A stretch of 64,000 nucleotides of DNA from positions 3,100,001-3,164,000 of the forward strand of contig NZ_JACHNF010000001.1 of NCBI RefSeq assembly GCF_014205295.1, written 5' to 3'. Position 1 is the first letter of the stretch. Every line of letters begins with the position of its first letter. The position numbers and the translations under genes are program-made. Of this stretch, positions 13,927 to 23,012 are shown one piece after another. The notes beneath the pieces were generated by a model, which saw only the letters and a program-made list of their open reading frames with translations, was not told the origin of the DNA and made no database searches. The DNA comes from Kribbella solani (GTDB lineage Bacteria > Actinomycetota > Actinomycetes > Propionibacteriales > Kribbellaceae).

Positions 13927-16900
13927 ATGCGTCTGCCTGAGCTGCTGCGTGCGATCGACGGACTCTCGTACGCCCAGCGTGTACGTCTGCTCGCCGACCG
14001 GGCGCAACAGCTGACCGGACTACTGCCACAGCTCGGTGGCGGCAGTAGCTTCGAGCGCCTCCTCGGTCTGCAGGTCGCTGAGGTCACCCGCGACGCCGCG
14101 TACGTCAGCCGGATGCTGCGCGATCCAGATCCAGCCGTGCAGTCACGTGCACTCGCTGCGGTTGGCCGCGGAGTACCTGTCCCGGACGATGACCTGCGGA
14201 TCGCGTACGACGATGCACCGGCCGCACTACGGTCCAGGCTGGTGTCGTTGGTGCGCCGGCAGCGGCGCGAGCACCTCGCCGTACGGCTGATCGATGAGCA
14301 CCGGGCGCGGTGGGGTGACGTAGCGGCAACCGGGCTGCTGGACGCGACCGATGACGCTACGGTGGCGCGCCTGCTGCCCGAGCTGGCGTACTGCGTGACA
14401 CCCGGTGGCTGGCGCGAGCTCGCACGACACCACTCTGCTGTAGTACTCGCGTACGCCACCGAAACGCTGCCTGCCGGCGAGGACCGGGACGAGTGGTGGC
14501 AGGGCGTCGGCCACGGAGTCACCGCGGCACTTGATATCGCACCGGATGCAGTGATGACGCTGATCAAGCAGGCAGTACCTGCGCATGATCTGCCGGCTGC
14601 AGTGCTTGACGTGCTCGGTCCTCTGACTGACCAGGACCCGTCTGGCGTGCTGGACCTACTCATGGCACCGGACCGGCTCGGTGTGGTCTCACGGGCGCTC
14701 ACCCCGGCGTACCAGCGTCGTCTGCACAGGTACTCCGACGATGAGCTGATCGCATTGGGCCGAGTCGTGTGGCCGCAGTTGTCCAGCTTGTTGCATGCAC
14801 TGGCTCCGTCGCGGCGGGCCGCGATCTTCACGGGCGTTACCGCGTACGTCGATCTGGGTCAGGCTCGGTTGGACAACGACCTGCTGGACGTACTGCCGCA
14901 TGCGGCGCGCATTGAGCAGGCTCGGCGGATGCTGGCGTTGCCGGTCATCCGGGAGGACGCTGCACTGCGTCGAAACGTCAGTGCCTATCTGCCGTACGCC
15001 GAGGCGTTTGCACTGCTCGAGGCCGACGTACGCGAGCCGGATGCTGGGGTGCGTAGTGCTGTCTACCAGGCAGTCATTCGGTCGGCCGGGCTCGGGAGAC
15101 AGCCGGAGCAGGTGGTTGAGGCTGTTGAGTGGACAGCAGAGCGGTTGCGCAACGACCAGGACCCGGTGCGGCTCGCTGCTTTGCACTCTGTCGCGGCGCT
15201 ACCTCCAACACTGCTCACCACTGCGCTGACGGTGCCACTCGACAGGTTGTTGTCTGATGCGCTGAACGCCCGCGACACGTCGTGGGCGACGCGGCGTGCG
15301 CTGGCGAGCCTGGCTGAACGTGCTGTTGTCCGGGGTGCGATCGCTGACCAGGCCGGCGTACTGGAGTGGGGTCTGCAGGCTTACGGACGGTCGGCAGAGA
15401 ACATGGGCAGGCTCCGGCTGTACGGACTGGTCGACGGACTGCCCCGCAGACGCGAGACCGACGTGTACGAGGCGCTGCGGCCGTCTCTTGAGGCAGCGGC
15501 GAAGCGGCAGGACTACCGGCTTGTACTGACCGTGGCTGAGGCATTCGGTCGTCGCGGGTGGTCGCTGGAAACGCTGCAGGACGTACTGGAGCAGGCGGTG
15601 TGGTCCGGGCAGGACAACATCGTCGAAGAAGCCTGCAGGTACTGGCTCGACGCACCGGCGACCCGCCGGGACCGAGTCGAGCAGATGATCAACCGCGACG
15701 TCCGGATGGCGCGCTGGCATCCGGTCTGGTGGCTCGTTACCGAACTACGCACCGACCTGCTCGATCCGGTGTTCACGGCAGCCGACCAGCTCCGGCGGTT
15801 CGACCAGGACTACTCGTGGGAGGTGCCCAGCTACGCGCTGCGGACCTGGCTGCCGCGGCAGCAGGCCCGGTACGCCGAGTTGCTGGTTGGCGTAGCGCGT
15901 GACGAGCGGACGCCGGAGTGGTACCGGGCGTTGGCTGTGAAGACGCTGGGACGAGTGCCGTCTGCTGGGCGGGCTGCTTTGGACCAGTTCCTGACCAGTG
16001 ACGACGTACTGCTGCAGGAGGCTGCGCTGGCTGCACTGGCGTGGACTGATCGACCTGACGAGGCAGTGCCGGTGCTGTTGGCGCATGCAGGTGATGATCG
16101 GGCGCGGGTCGCTGTGTACGCCGCTGGGCGTGCCGCCCGCTACGTACGACCCAGTCTGTTGCCTGGGTTGCTGCAGCCGGTGCTGGCTGGGGATGCCGTC
16201 AAGGTGACAGCACGCAAAGAGGTAGTACGGCTGCTCGGTGAGCTACGGGCGCCGGGTGCTGGTGCCGTGCTTACTGAGACCTGGGCGGGTGCACACCGGG
16301 ACGTACGAGCCGCCATCACCCGGACTGCCTCGCAGTACTTGCTGTACGACCCGGCGGCGTGGGCAGTGCTGCAGCAGGCCGTACACGACTCAGCCGCGAC
16401 TGCACTGGCTCTGACAGCGCGCCGGGCGTACGACGTACCGCTCGCCTTCCGATCGAGGTACGCGGACCTGCTGATCGCGGTGACGACCCGAGCCGAGCCG
16501 GAGATCGTCAACGCCGCTCTGTTCGCATTGCCACGCTGGGCGCCGTACAACGCGGCCATAGCTCAGGTATGCGCCGACTTCATCACCAGACTGTCGGACC
16601 GCACCGCCGTGTGGCGCCTCGCAACCAGCGCCCTGGTCACCGTCGTCGCAGCGTCGTCCTCCAGCCTTCCGGTACTGCTAGACGTCGTAAGTCTGCTGGT
16701 GCGCCTGGAGACCGACCCCAACCTGCCGAACGCAACCGTCGACCGTGACCACCCCGCGGGCCAACGCCTGACCTATCTGGTCGACCAGCTGACCAACCAC
16801 GTCAGCCAGCGTTCCGCAAACATCCGTCAGCTGCTGAAGCCGGTAGCCGACGAGCTGACTGCGTCTGACTTCGCGCACGCTCGGATACAGCTACTAGTCA

Positions 16901-17334
16901 CCGCCCTGCACTCCCCCGCCGACGACCTCCCTGCCCTACTGACCACCGTCACCCACGACCCTCTGGCCGCCCTGACAGCTGCGACCCTCCTAGAACACCG
17001 CCTGTCCACAACCGAACACACCTGGACCCCCGAGTCCCTCCTCCCCACCGCCACGTCCCTCACCCACCAACCCCCGCCACCAGCCCCCGCCCCCGGCGCC
17101 ACCAAGGCTCCAGCCGCCCGTTCCACCACCGACTCTCTCCCTGCCACGACTGACCTCGCCGCCGACCCCGCACCCGGGATCGCGGCCGGTTTGCTGGCGT
17201 GTGCCGTCATCTCCGCAGCGGCCCCTCGGGCCGGCTGGCCACCGGCCTGGCGCGACCTACTGACTGCCCTCCGCAACCACCCGTCCCCCGCCGTCCGTCG
17301 TCAGGCCCTCGGTCTCCACACCGCCCCCGAGTAA
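13927..17334 (+). CDS. Large helical-repeat-like hypothetical protein
   Basis: A 1,135-residue cytoplasmic protein that I cannot assign to a named family. It consists of repeating amphipathic helices (for example DDPAVQSRALAAVGR-like and DPDAGVRSAVYQAVIRSAG-like stretches), the look of HEAT or armadillo-type repeat scaffolds. A Pro/Ala-rich linker lies near residues 1055-1085. The end (NHPSPAVRRQALGLH) is another HEAT-like unit. No catalytic motif is visible. ATG 13927 is chosen because the sequence MRLPELLRAIDGLSYAQR begins a regular helix; the frame opens earlier but overlaps mug. It is convergent with the next gene, with only 5 bp between stop codons. Confidence 0.75.
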   Translation: MRLPELLRAIDGLSYAQRVRLLADRAQQLTGLLPQLGGGSSFERLLGLQVAEVTRDAAYVSRMLRDPDPAVQSRALAAVGRGVPVPDDDLRIAYDDAPAALRSRLVSLVRRQRREHLAVRLIDEHRARWGDVAATGLLDATDDATVARLLPELAYCVTPGGWRELARHHSAVVLAYATETLPAGEDRDEWWQGVGHGVTAALDIAPDAVMTLIKQAVPAHDLPAAVLDVLGPLTDQDPSGVLDLLMAPDRLGVVSRALTPAYQRRLHRYSDDELIALGRVVWPQLSSLLHALAPSRRAAIFTGVTAYVDLGQARLDNDLLDVLPHAARIEQARRMLALPVIREDAALRRNVSAYLPYAEAFALLEADVREPDAGVRSAVYQAVIRSAGLGRQPEQVVEAVEWTAERLRNDQDPVRLAALHSVAALPPTLLTTALTVPLDRLLSDALNARDTSWATRRALASLAERAVVRGAIADQAGVLEWGLQAYGRSAENMGRLRLYGLVDGLPRRRETDVYEALRPSLEAAAKRQDYRLVLTVAEAFGRRGWSLETLQDVLEQAVWSGQDNIVEEACRYWLDAPATRRDRVEQMINRDVRMARWHPVWWLVTELRTDLLDPVFTAADQLRRFDQDYSWEVPSYALRTWLPRQQARYAELLVGVARDERTPEWYRALAVKTLGRVPSAGRAALDQFLTSDDVLLQEAALAALAWTDRPDEAVPVLLAHAGDDRARVAVYAAGRAARYVRPSLLPGLLQPVLAGDAVKVTARKEVVRLLGELRAPGAGAVLTETWAGAHRDVRAAITRTASQYLLYDPAAWAVLQQAVHDSAATALALTARRAYDVPLAFRSRYADLLIAVTTRAEPEIVNAALFALPRWAPYNAAIAQVCADFITRLSDRTAVWRLATSALVTVVAASSSSLPVLLDVVSLLVRLETDPNLPNATVDRDHPAGQRLTYLVDQLTNHVSQRSANIRQLLKPVADELTASDFAHARIQLLVTALHSPADDLPALLTTVTHDPLAALTAATLLEHRLSTTEHTWTPESLLPTATSLTHQPPPPAPAPGATKAPAARSTTDSLPATTDLAADPAPGIAAGLLACAVISAAAPRAGWPPAWRDLLTALRNHPSPAVRRQALGLHTAPE

Positions 17335-17339
17335 CCGGA

Positions 17340-19232
17340 TCAGGCCGGCGCCACCACGATCACGTTGTCGTCCGGCCCCAAGGTGAGTGGTTCGAGTTTC
17401 GGCGGGTTCAGCACAACGCCGTACCCGGGAGCGAGGTCACTGCGGCTGTGCACCCGGTAGCCGATCGCACTGTGCCCCTGGCGGCGGGCCGACTCGATCA
17501 CGGTCGCGAAGTTCGCCTCCATCGCCGGTACGAGGTAGTCGCCGGCGGACTTGAGATAGATCTCGGAACCCGCGGGGTCGAACAAGTCACCGAACACGGC
17601 TTGCAGGTGCCGGTTCTCCGCCAGTTGCGTCAGCAGCAGACTGATCAGCTTGCTGCTGACGATGAAGTCGTCGGCCTTGGTCACCTGGGCAACCTGCCGG
17701 TTGTTGTCGTCGTACATCTCGGTCACGATCGAGAACGGGTCGCCGAGCCGTACCTCGATGTCGCGCAGGTGGAGCAGCGTCACCAGGGTCCGGTCGTCGG
17801 CGTGATCCGGATCGATCCGGTCGTCCGCGAGTACGACCACATGCTGGTACATACCGAGTCCGAGCGCCTCGAGCGACGCCCTGGTGGTGGGCTCGCAGGC
17901 CTTGTAGCCGACGGTGAGATTCGCCCTCGCGGCCTGCACCGCGGCCGTCGGCTCGACCGGCGCGGCGATGTCCAGCCGCGAACCTGGCTCCACGAACCGG
18001 TCCAGCAGATCGATGATCTTCGTGGCGCGCGCGTTCCAGCCGATCAGCAGCGTACGGTCCGGCGCCGGTGGCCGGTCGGTGGGCGCGGCGATCGCGGCCT
18101 CGACGATCGGCGCCGGGCTGTCCGCGATCTTGATCAGCAGGTCGTCCTCGGCGAGTACGACGAGTTTGTCACCGGTCTCGATCGGCGTGTCCGTCGACGG
18201 GTTCAGCAGCATCTGCCCGGGCTTGTGCACGCCGACCGGAACACCCAGCGAGTACGCGTTCAGTGCTTCGCCGTACGACGAACCCGCGAGCCGCGCGGCC
18301 GGCGCCAGGTAGAACTCGCTGCCCGCGAAGTCCAGTAGATCGATACACACCGCGGACAGGCCGGCCTGCCGGTGCGACTGCACGACCAGCCGAACCATGA
18401 TGTCGTCGGCATCGACCAGCAGCGCGTCGTCGCCGGCCGCCAGCCGGGCCGCGGCGAGGTTGTCCGAGTCCAGCACCGCGGCGACCACATGCGGCCTGGT
18501 CTTGTCCCACTGCCGGTTGTTCAGCAACAGCAGGGTTTTGATGACGTCGATGTCGGCCTCGGGGCCGGTCGGCGGCAGCACCAGGATCGCGCGGGCGGTG
18601 TCCGGACTGACCAGCTCCAGGTCCGCCCGCTTCAGCGGACTCCCCGACCGGCAGATCACCCGGATACTCCCCGCCTCCGGAATCCGCGCCCGGATCCTAT
18701 CCTCCATGTCGACCTTGTCCTGGTCCGCCAGTACGACGACGCAGGCCCGGCGGCGATGCCCCTGGTTGGCCCGGGCGAGTTCGCCGATCACGGTGAACAC
18801 CTCGTCCGACCAGCCCAGCACGATCGTGTGGCCGGTCTCGATCAGCTGTGACTTTCCCTTACGCAGCTGGCTGATCCGATTGTCCAGACCGGTTGTCAGG
18901 ACACCGATCAGGGCGCTGACGATGAAGATGCCGCCGACGGTCACGGTGAGCATCAGCCCGAGGAACACCGGACGGCCGGTGTCGCCGCCCATCGTTCCGG
19001 GGTCGAGCGTACGCAGCAGGCTCATCCACGCGACCCCACCCCAACCGCCGCTCGCCTCGGTGTCGGAGTTGGTGAGTACGACGACCAGCACCGTCACCAC
19101 CGCGATCAGACCGACCGACGCGAGCCCGAGCCAGCCGATCAGCGCCGGCGTACCGCGGTCCATCGTCCCGTCGAACCAGTACCGCAATCGCTGCCGCCAC
19201 CTGATCCGCCGTACCGCCGCCACGCCAGCCAC
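17340..19232 (-). CDS. CASTOR/POLLUX-type ion channel protein
   Basis: A 630-residue membrane protein. Two membrane segments (about 31-55 and 88-114) flank a pore-loop-like region. Two large cytoplasmic RCK/TrkA-N-like Rossmann domains follow (HTIVLGWSDEVFTVIGEL near 134-151 and TLLIGWNARATKIIDLL near 380). This is the layout of CASTOR/POLLUX proteins, cation channels known from plants with bacterial homologues. Its ion is unknown; K+ or Ca2+ is plausible from the family. A CASTOR/POLLUX N-terminus without a long leader fits the ATG at 19232. It is divergent from tatA. Confidence 0.88.
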   Translation of the reverse strand: MAGVAAVRRIRWRQRLRYWFDGTMDRGTPALIGWLGLASVGLIAVVTVLVVVLTNSDTEASGGWGGVAWMSLLRTLDPGTMGGDTGRPVFLGLMLTVTVGGIFIVSALIGVLTTGLDNRISQLRKGKSQLIETGHTIVLGWSDEVFTVIGELARANQGHRRRACVVVLADQDKVDMEDRIRARIPEAGSIRVICRSGSPLKRADLELVSPDTARAILVLPPTGPEADIDVIKTLLLLNNRQWDKTRPHVVAAVLDSDNLAAARLAAGDDALLVDADDIMVRLVVQSHRQAGLSAVCIDLLDFAGSEFYLAPAARLAGSSYGEALNAYSLGVPVGVHKPGQMLLNPSTDTPIETGDKLVVLAEDDLLIKIADSPAPIVEAAIAAPTDRPPAPDRTLLIGWNARATKIIDLLDRFVEPGSRLDIAAPVEPTAAVQAARANLTVGYKACEPTTRASLEALGLGMYQHVVVLADDRIDPDHADDRTLVTLLHLRDIEVRLGDPFSIVTEMYDDNNRQVAQVTKADDFIVSSKLISLLLTQLAENRHLQAVFGDLFDPAGSEIYLKSAGDYLVPAMEANFATVIESARRQGHSAIGYRVHSRSDLAPGYGVVLNPPKLEPLTLGPDDNVIVVAPA

Positions 19233-19313
19233 CTTCCTCGAGCCCTACCGCTTACCGGTGCAGAACGCTAACAGCGCACGGTTCTCGCCCGGCCGGGTTG
19301 CCCTGGGAGCGGC

Positions 19314-19349
19314 CTTGGAAGGGGTCTTGGAAGGGGTCTTGGACAAGGA
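19314..19349. repeat. 12-bp tandem repeat in a divergent promoter region
   Basis: CTTGGAAGGGGT occurs twice in tandem (19314-19325, 19326-19337) and is followed by the related CTTGGACAAGGA (19338-19349). It lies between the divergent channel gene and tatA. CCTTGTCC-like complementarity inside the third unit could form a small hairpin. Confidence 0.65.
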
Positions 19350-19439
19350 GGCGTCCTGGAAAGGACCGGCTCGGGATGACAACCGTTCCCGGCAGGCGCG
19401 CGTCGTCCTGATTGCCCCCGATCAAGATACGGAGACGTA

Positions 19440-19676
19440 ATGCCTCTGCTCGGAATGCCTCAAGGCGGCGAATGGCTGGTCATCCTCGCCATCGTCCTGC
19501 TGCTCTTCGGCCCCGCCAAGCTACCCGGCCTGGTACGCCAACTGGGCCGCTCGAAGAAGGTCTGGGAGGAGGAAGTGAATCCCGGCTCCGAGCAAACCAC
19601 CAACCAGCCACCCGCTGCCCCAACCGCGACGCCCAACCAACCAAACCGCAGACCCTCCGAGGAACCACGGCCGTAG
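19440..19676 (+). CDS. tatA: Sec-independent translocase protein TatA
   Basis: A 78-residue TatA/E-type protein. A single N-terminal membrane helix (EWLVILAIVLLLFG) is followed by the FGPAKLPGLVRQLGRS hinge and amphipathic helix, then a Pro/Thr-rich soluble tail. TatA oligomers form the pore for folded proteins carrying twin-arginine signals; two solute-binding proteins in this window have RR-type signals. A GGAG site precedes the ATG. No tatB or tatC is nearby, so this is a stand-alone copy. Confidence 0.9.
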   Translation: MPLLGMPQGGEWLVILAIVLLLFGPAKLPGLVRQLGRSKKVWEEEVNPGSEQTTNQPPAAPTATPNQPNRRPSEEPRP

Positions 19677-19874
19677 ACCACCAGCAACTCAACCGACGAA
19701 CGCAGACCCCCAGCTACCCCGGGGCGCACACCTATTCCCCGAGCCACTCCCGGCACCCCGACCCGCACGCTCGACGCAGCAGCGGGTCCACCCTCGACTA
19801 CTCACCCGGAGGCTGCTGAACCTCCGGCTGGACAGCGGGTGGCTCCTGCGCCTCCGGTGGTCGGCGGGTGCCTG

Positions 19875-20897
19875 CTAGCTCTCGCGGTGGTCGGCGGGTG
19901 GCTGTTGTGCCTCTGGCTGGTCGGTGGGTGGTTGCTGGGCTTCGCGGGCGCGTTTGCGGCGTTTGCCTTCGTGCATGGCGGCTACCCGAGCGACAGGAAT
20001 GGCTCGCCCCTCCTCCAGCAGATCTTCGGGGATCGCCTGTGGCGCGGGTAGCTGATCGGCCCACCGGTCGGCCGCCCCGAGCAACCCCGGTGCCGTACGG
20101 ACCGTGAAGTCCCGCGGCGTCACGTTCTCCAGCTCCTCCCACCCAACCGGAAACGACACCGTCGTACCCGGCCGGACCCGCGGACTGTACGCCGCGACAA
20201 CCGTCGCACCACCAGCCCGCGTCGAGTCGACGAACACCTTCCCGTGCCGATCCGCCTTGATGTACGCGGTAGTGGCGACCGACGGATCGAGCTTCTCGGC
20301 CCGCGCCGCGATCGCCCGGGTGGCAGCCGCGGCATCCTCGATCCTCACATTGTCAACAATCGGCACGATCACGTGCACCCCTTTCGCGCCGCTCGTCTTG
20401 ACCCCGCCGCTCAGCCCGGCCTCGGTCAGCGCCTCCCGCACCAGCAACGCCGCCCGCACCGTCATCGCGAACGTCTCGCCTTCCGGCGGGTCCAGGTCGA
20501 GCACCAGGTGCGTGACCCGGTCCCACCGGGCGGCGCGCATCAGCGTCGGGTGGTACTCGACCGCGCGCTGATTCGCGAACCAGAGCAGCGTTCGCCGGTC
20601 GTCGCACAACGCGTACGCCACCTCACGCTTGGACGCCTCCGCCCAAACCGGCACGGTCTTCACCCACTCCGGCGTGTACTTGGGAACGTTCTTCTGCATG
20701 AACGCGGGCTGCCCCGGACGAATCCGCACCACCGACAACGGCCGTCCGCACAACTCCGGCAGGATCCGCTCGTGCACGGCATCCAGATAGTCGACCAGAT
20801 CACGCTTGGTCGCCTCAGCCCCGTCGAACAACGGCTGATCCAGATTGGTAAGCCCAACCCCATCCCGCGTCTCATCCGGCTTCCGGCTACCCGGCAC
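19875..20897 (-). CDS. ligD: LigD-type polymerase/primase domain protein
   Basis: A 340-residue stand-alone polymerase domain of the archaeo-eukaryotic primase superfamily, as found in LigD of bacterial non-homologous end joining. Catalytic LDLDPP (two metal-binding Asp), SGAKGVHV and DSTRAGGATVVAAYSPR are all present. A basic, Gln/Pro-rich tail follows from about residue 300. Neither ligase nor Ku genes are visible nearby. It follows the PLP-enzyme gene with a gap of 17 bp, so it may be on the same transcript, although its function is unrelated. Confidence 0.9.
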   Translation of the reverse strand: MPGSRKPDETRDGVGLTNLDQPLFDGAEATKRDLVDYLDAVHERILPELCGRPLSVVRIRPGQPAFMQKNVPKYTPEWVKTVPVWAEASKREVAYALCDDRRTLLWFANQRAVEYHPTLMRAARWDRVTHLVLDLDPPEGETFAMTVRAALLVREALTEAGLSGGVKTSGAKGVHVIVPIVDNVRIEDAAAATRAIAARAEKLDPSVATTAYIKADRHGKVFVDSTRAGGATVVAAYSPRVRPGTTVSFPVGWEELENVTPRDFTVRTAPGLLGAADRWADQLPAPQAIPEDLLEEGRAIPVARVAAMHEGKRRKRAREAQQPPTDQPEAQQPPADHRES

Positions 20898-20914
20898 GCT
20901 TCCTCCCTCGGCGC

Positions 20915-22165
20915 CTACTGACCCTCCCCCGACCTTAGAAGACGTACCAGGGCATCGAGAACCGTCTTTTCCTCGCCGGGCTGGAGGGTTTGGGGGTTGA
21001 GGGCGATCGCGTCGGGCGGCAGGTTGAAGGTGCCGACGGAGATTCGTGGGTTGCCGTCCCAGAGGGCCTGGACCACCTCGTCCCGGTCGCGGGTCAGGCG
21101 GAGTACGGCGCGGCTGTGCGGCTGGCCGGCTTCACTTGGATAGCCGCGCTCGACCACCGCACCGGGCAACCCCTGCAGGCCGGCGATCCAATCGTCGACA
21201 ATCCGCTCGTAGCCGGCCAGCAGTTCGTCCTCGTTCTGGGCGAGGGTCCACTCGACCGCGGCGAGCAACCCGAGCAGTTCCTCCTTCCCGACCTTCATCC
21301 CGCGTCCGAGCTCGTGCTTCGGCGAGGTGTGCACACGCAGATTGTCAACAATCGCCTGCTTGCCCAGCACCAAGCCACTGGCTTGCGGACCGCGCAGGCC
21401 TTTCCCGCCGCTGACGATCACGGCGTCCGCGCCGAGGTCCCGGGTGAACCGCCACAGGCTCGCGACCGGCGGGATCTGAGCCGCCGCGTCCACGATCACC
21501 GGTACGCCGGCCTGGCGAGCGCATTGCACGACCTCTTCCACGCTCAATGCACCCGCTGCGTAGTGCGCGCCCGCGAACCACAGAACGCAGGCAGGCTTGC
21601 GATCGAGCGCGGCGCGGAGCTCGTCAACCGATGGTCCGATCTCGACGATGCGAGCGCCGATGAAGCGAGCCGAGTAGTCGTAACCATTGCGTTGGCTGGC
21701 GAACATGACGATCTCGGCGTCGGTCGGGAACGCCTGCGATTCGGTCGTGACGCAGGCGGCAACCGTCAGCGTGATGGCAGCCGCCGCCCCCGAGGTCACG
21801 TACGCCGACTCATTGTGCGTCAGCTGGGCGAGGCGCTCACTCACCCGCAGGTTCAGCTCCGGCAGGTCGACGAACTGCGCCGCCGCGTCGTTCATCGCCT
21901 TGATCACCGGCGGCGGCATCAGCGAGCCACCGAGAACGGTGACCGTCGCGTTGGCATTGATGACCGGGCGTACGCCGAGCAACGCGTTCGATGGTTCCCG
22001 ACCGGTTCGCGGCCCCGAACGAACTGGAGGCTCCGGGCGGATGCGTGGCTCCGAACGAGCTGGAGGCTCCGGGCGGATGCGTGGCTCCGAACGAGCTGGA
22101 CGCTCCGGATGGATGCGTGGTTCCAGACGGGCTGGTGGGTCCGGAGGTGCTGAGGGCTCTGTCAT
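20915..22165 (-). CDS. SelA-like PLP-dependent enzyme
   Basis: A 416-residue fold-type I pyridoxal-phosphate enzyme resembling SelA and D-glucosaminate-6-phosphate ammonia-lyase types. Core features are the nucleotide-free glycine loop TSGAAAAITL, IVDAAAQ with the cofactor-binding Asp, and the Schiff-base Lys in VSGGKGLRGP. The first 60 residues are a repeat of about 12 residues (PPARSEPRIRPE) that is absent from the fold and probably disordered. ATG 22165 overlaps the stop of the preceding esterase-like gene (ATGA), so the two are translationally coupled. Linked to sugar-type ABC transport and esterases, it may eliminate or isomerise an amino or hydroxy sugar acid. Substrate not known. Confidence 0.82.
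   Translation of the reverse strand: MTEPSAPPDPPARLEPRIHPERPARSEPRIRPEPPARSEPRIRPEPPVRSGPRTGREPSNALLGVRPVINANATVTVLGGSLMPPPVIKAMNDAAAQFVDLPELNLRVSERLAQLTHNESAYVTSGAAAAITLTVAACVTTESQAFPTDAEIVMFASQRNGYDYSARFIGARIVEIGPSVDELRAALDRKPACVLWFAGAHYAAGALSVEEVVQCARQAGVPVIVDAAAQIPPVASLWRFTRDLGADAVIVSGGKGLRGPQASGLVLGKQAIVDNLRVHTSPKHELGRGMKVGKEELLGLLAAVEWTLAQNEDELLAGYERIVDDWIAGLQGLPGAVVERGYPSEAGQPHSRAVLRLTRDRDEVVQALWDGNPRISVGTFNLPPDAIALNPQTLQPGEEKTVLDALVRLLRSGEGQ
22017..22124. repeat. 36-bp in-frame tandem repeat in the PLP-enzyme gene
   Basis: Three 36-bp units (22017, 22053, 22089) and a decayed fourth encode the Pro/Arg/Glu-rich 12-residue repeat at the N-terminus of the SelA-like enzyme. The first two units differ at one base, which suggests recent expansion. 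Confidence 0.85.
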
Positions 22166-23007
22166 GCGATGAACTTTGACATCGCGGGTACGCCGGATCG
22201 TTCTGCCAGCCAGGCGTCGAGGGAATCGTTGTCGGTGCCGTCCAGATGTGTGACGTCGTACACCTCCGGGTCGGGCAGCGCCGACAGCAGCGGGCCGCAC
22301 CAGTCGGTGTCATCGGTGGCCAACAGCGTTCGGGCCGCGATCGCCGGTGCGTGCCGGACCGGGTCGAAGTACGACAACGTGGTGGCGAGTGCGTCTTCGG
22401 ACGAGCCTGCGCGGAGGTGATCGTTGAGTTCCTCCAGCGGATAGAGGCATGACTTCAGCCGTGCCTCCATCGCGCGGTAGAACAGCAGGTCCGTCACCCG
22501 TACCGAGGTGAATCCAGGCCGCCGTGCCGCGGTCAGGATCGCCAGATCGTCCCCGCTGACCGCAACCCGCTCAGGGTCAACCTCAGACAACCCGCGCAGG
22601 AACTCCGCGGCTCGTAGACAATCCGACGCGATGCCGCGGTAGATGTACGTCGCCGGATCGTCGATGTCCATTGTCAACAATCCTGGGTACTTGGCCGCGA
22701 ACCCTTCGTCCGCCAGCCGCTGACCGCGGTGCATCAGACTCAGGACCACGTACCTGCCGCGGTCGTTCGGGTGCGGGATGTTGTTGACACTTCCGTACCG
22801 CGGGGTGATCAGCAGCGCGGGGAACGGTCCGTCGCCGGCCGGGATGCTCAGGTTCCCGTACACGCGGTACGGGCCGGTGCTGGTGAGGCGCAAGGTGTAG
22901 AACGTTGCCTCGTCGGTCGTCCGTGCCGGCACCCGGTCCAGCACCGGCCGGCCGGGGATCGCCGCGAGTTCCTGATCCACCTCGGCCCAGTAGGTCTCGA
23001 AGTCCAT
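22162..23007 (-). CDS. AXE1-like esterase paralogue lacking the nucleophile
   Basis: A 281-residue protein with the overall layout of the acetylxylan esterase/cephalosporin-C deacetylase family (ALLITPRYGS, YPGLLTMDIDDPATYIYRGIASDCLRAAEFL). Where the active paralogue next door has GSSQGG, this one reads VSGDDLA, so the GxSxGG nucleophile is missing. The C-terminal catalytic His context is also altered. It may be an inactive partner of the neighbouring esterase, whose family forms oligomers, or a binding protein. ATG 23007 lies 5 bp after the esterase stop. The 3' end overlaps the PLP-enzyme start. Confidence 0.8.
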   Translation of the reverse strand: MDFETYWAEVDQELAAIPGRPVLDRVPARTTDEATFYTLRLTSTGPYRVYGNLSIPAGDGPFPALLITPRYGSVNNIPHPNDRGRYVVLSLMHRGQRLADEGFAAKYPGLLTMDIDDPATYIYRGIASDCLRAAEFLRGLSEVDPERVAVSGDDLAILTAARRPGFTSVRVTDLLFYRAMEARLKSCLYPLEELNDHLRAGSSEDALATTLSYFDPVRHAPAIAARTLLATDDTDWCGPLLSALPDPEVYDVTHLDGTDNDSLDAWLAERSGVPAMSKFIA

Positions 23008-23012
23008 TCGGT

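Noticed and set aside
20349-20360. ATTGTCAACAAT read as DnaA boxes and an origin
   Set aside because: The core TTGTCAACA has one mismatch to the usual TTGTCCACA box. The sites are inside genes, about 1 to 4 kb apart, and no dnaA, dnaN or AT-rich unwinding region is present.
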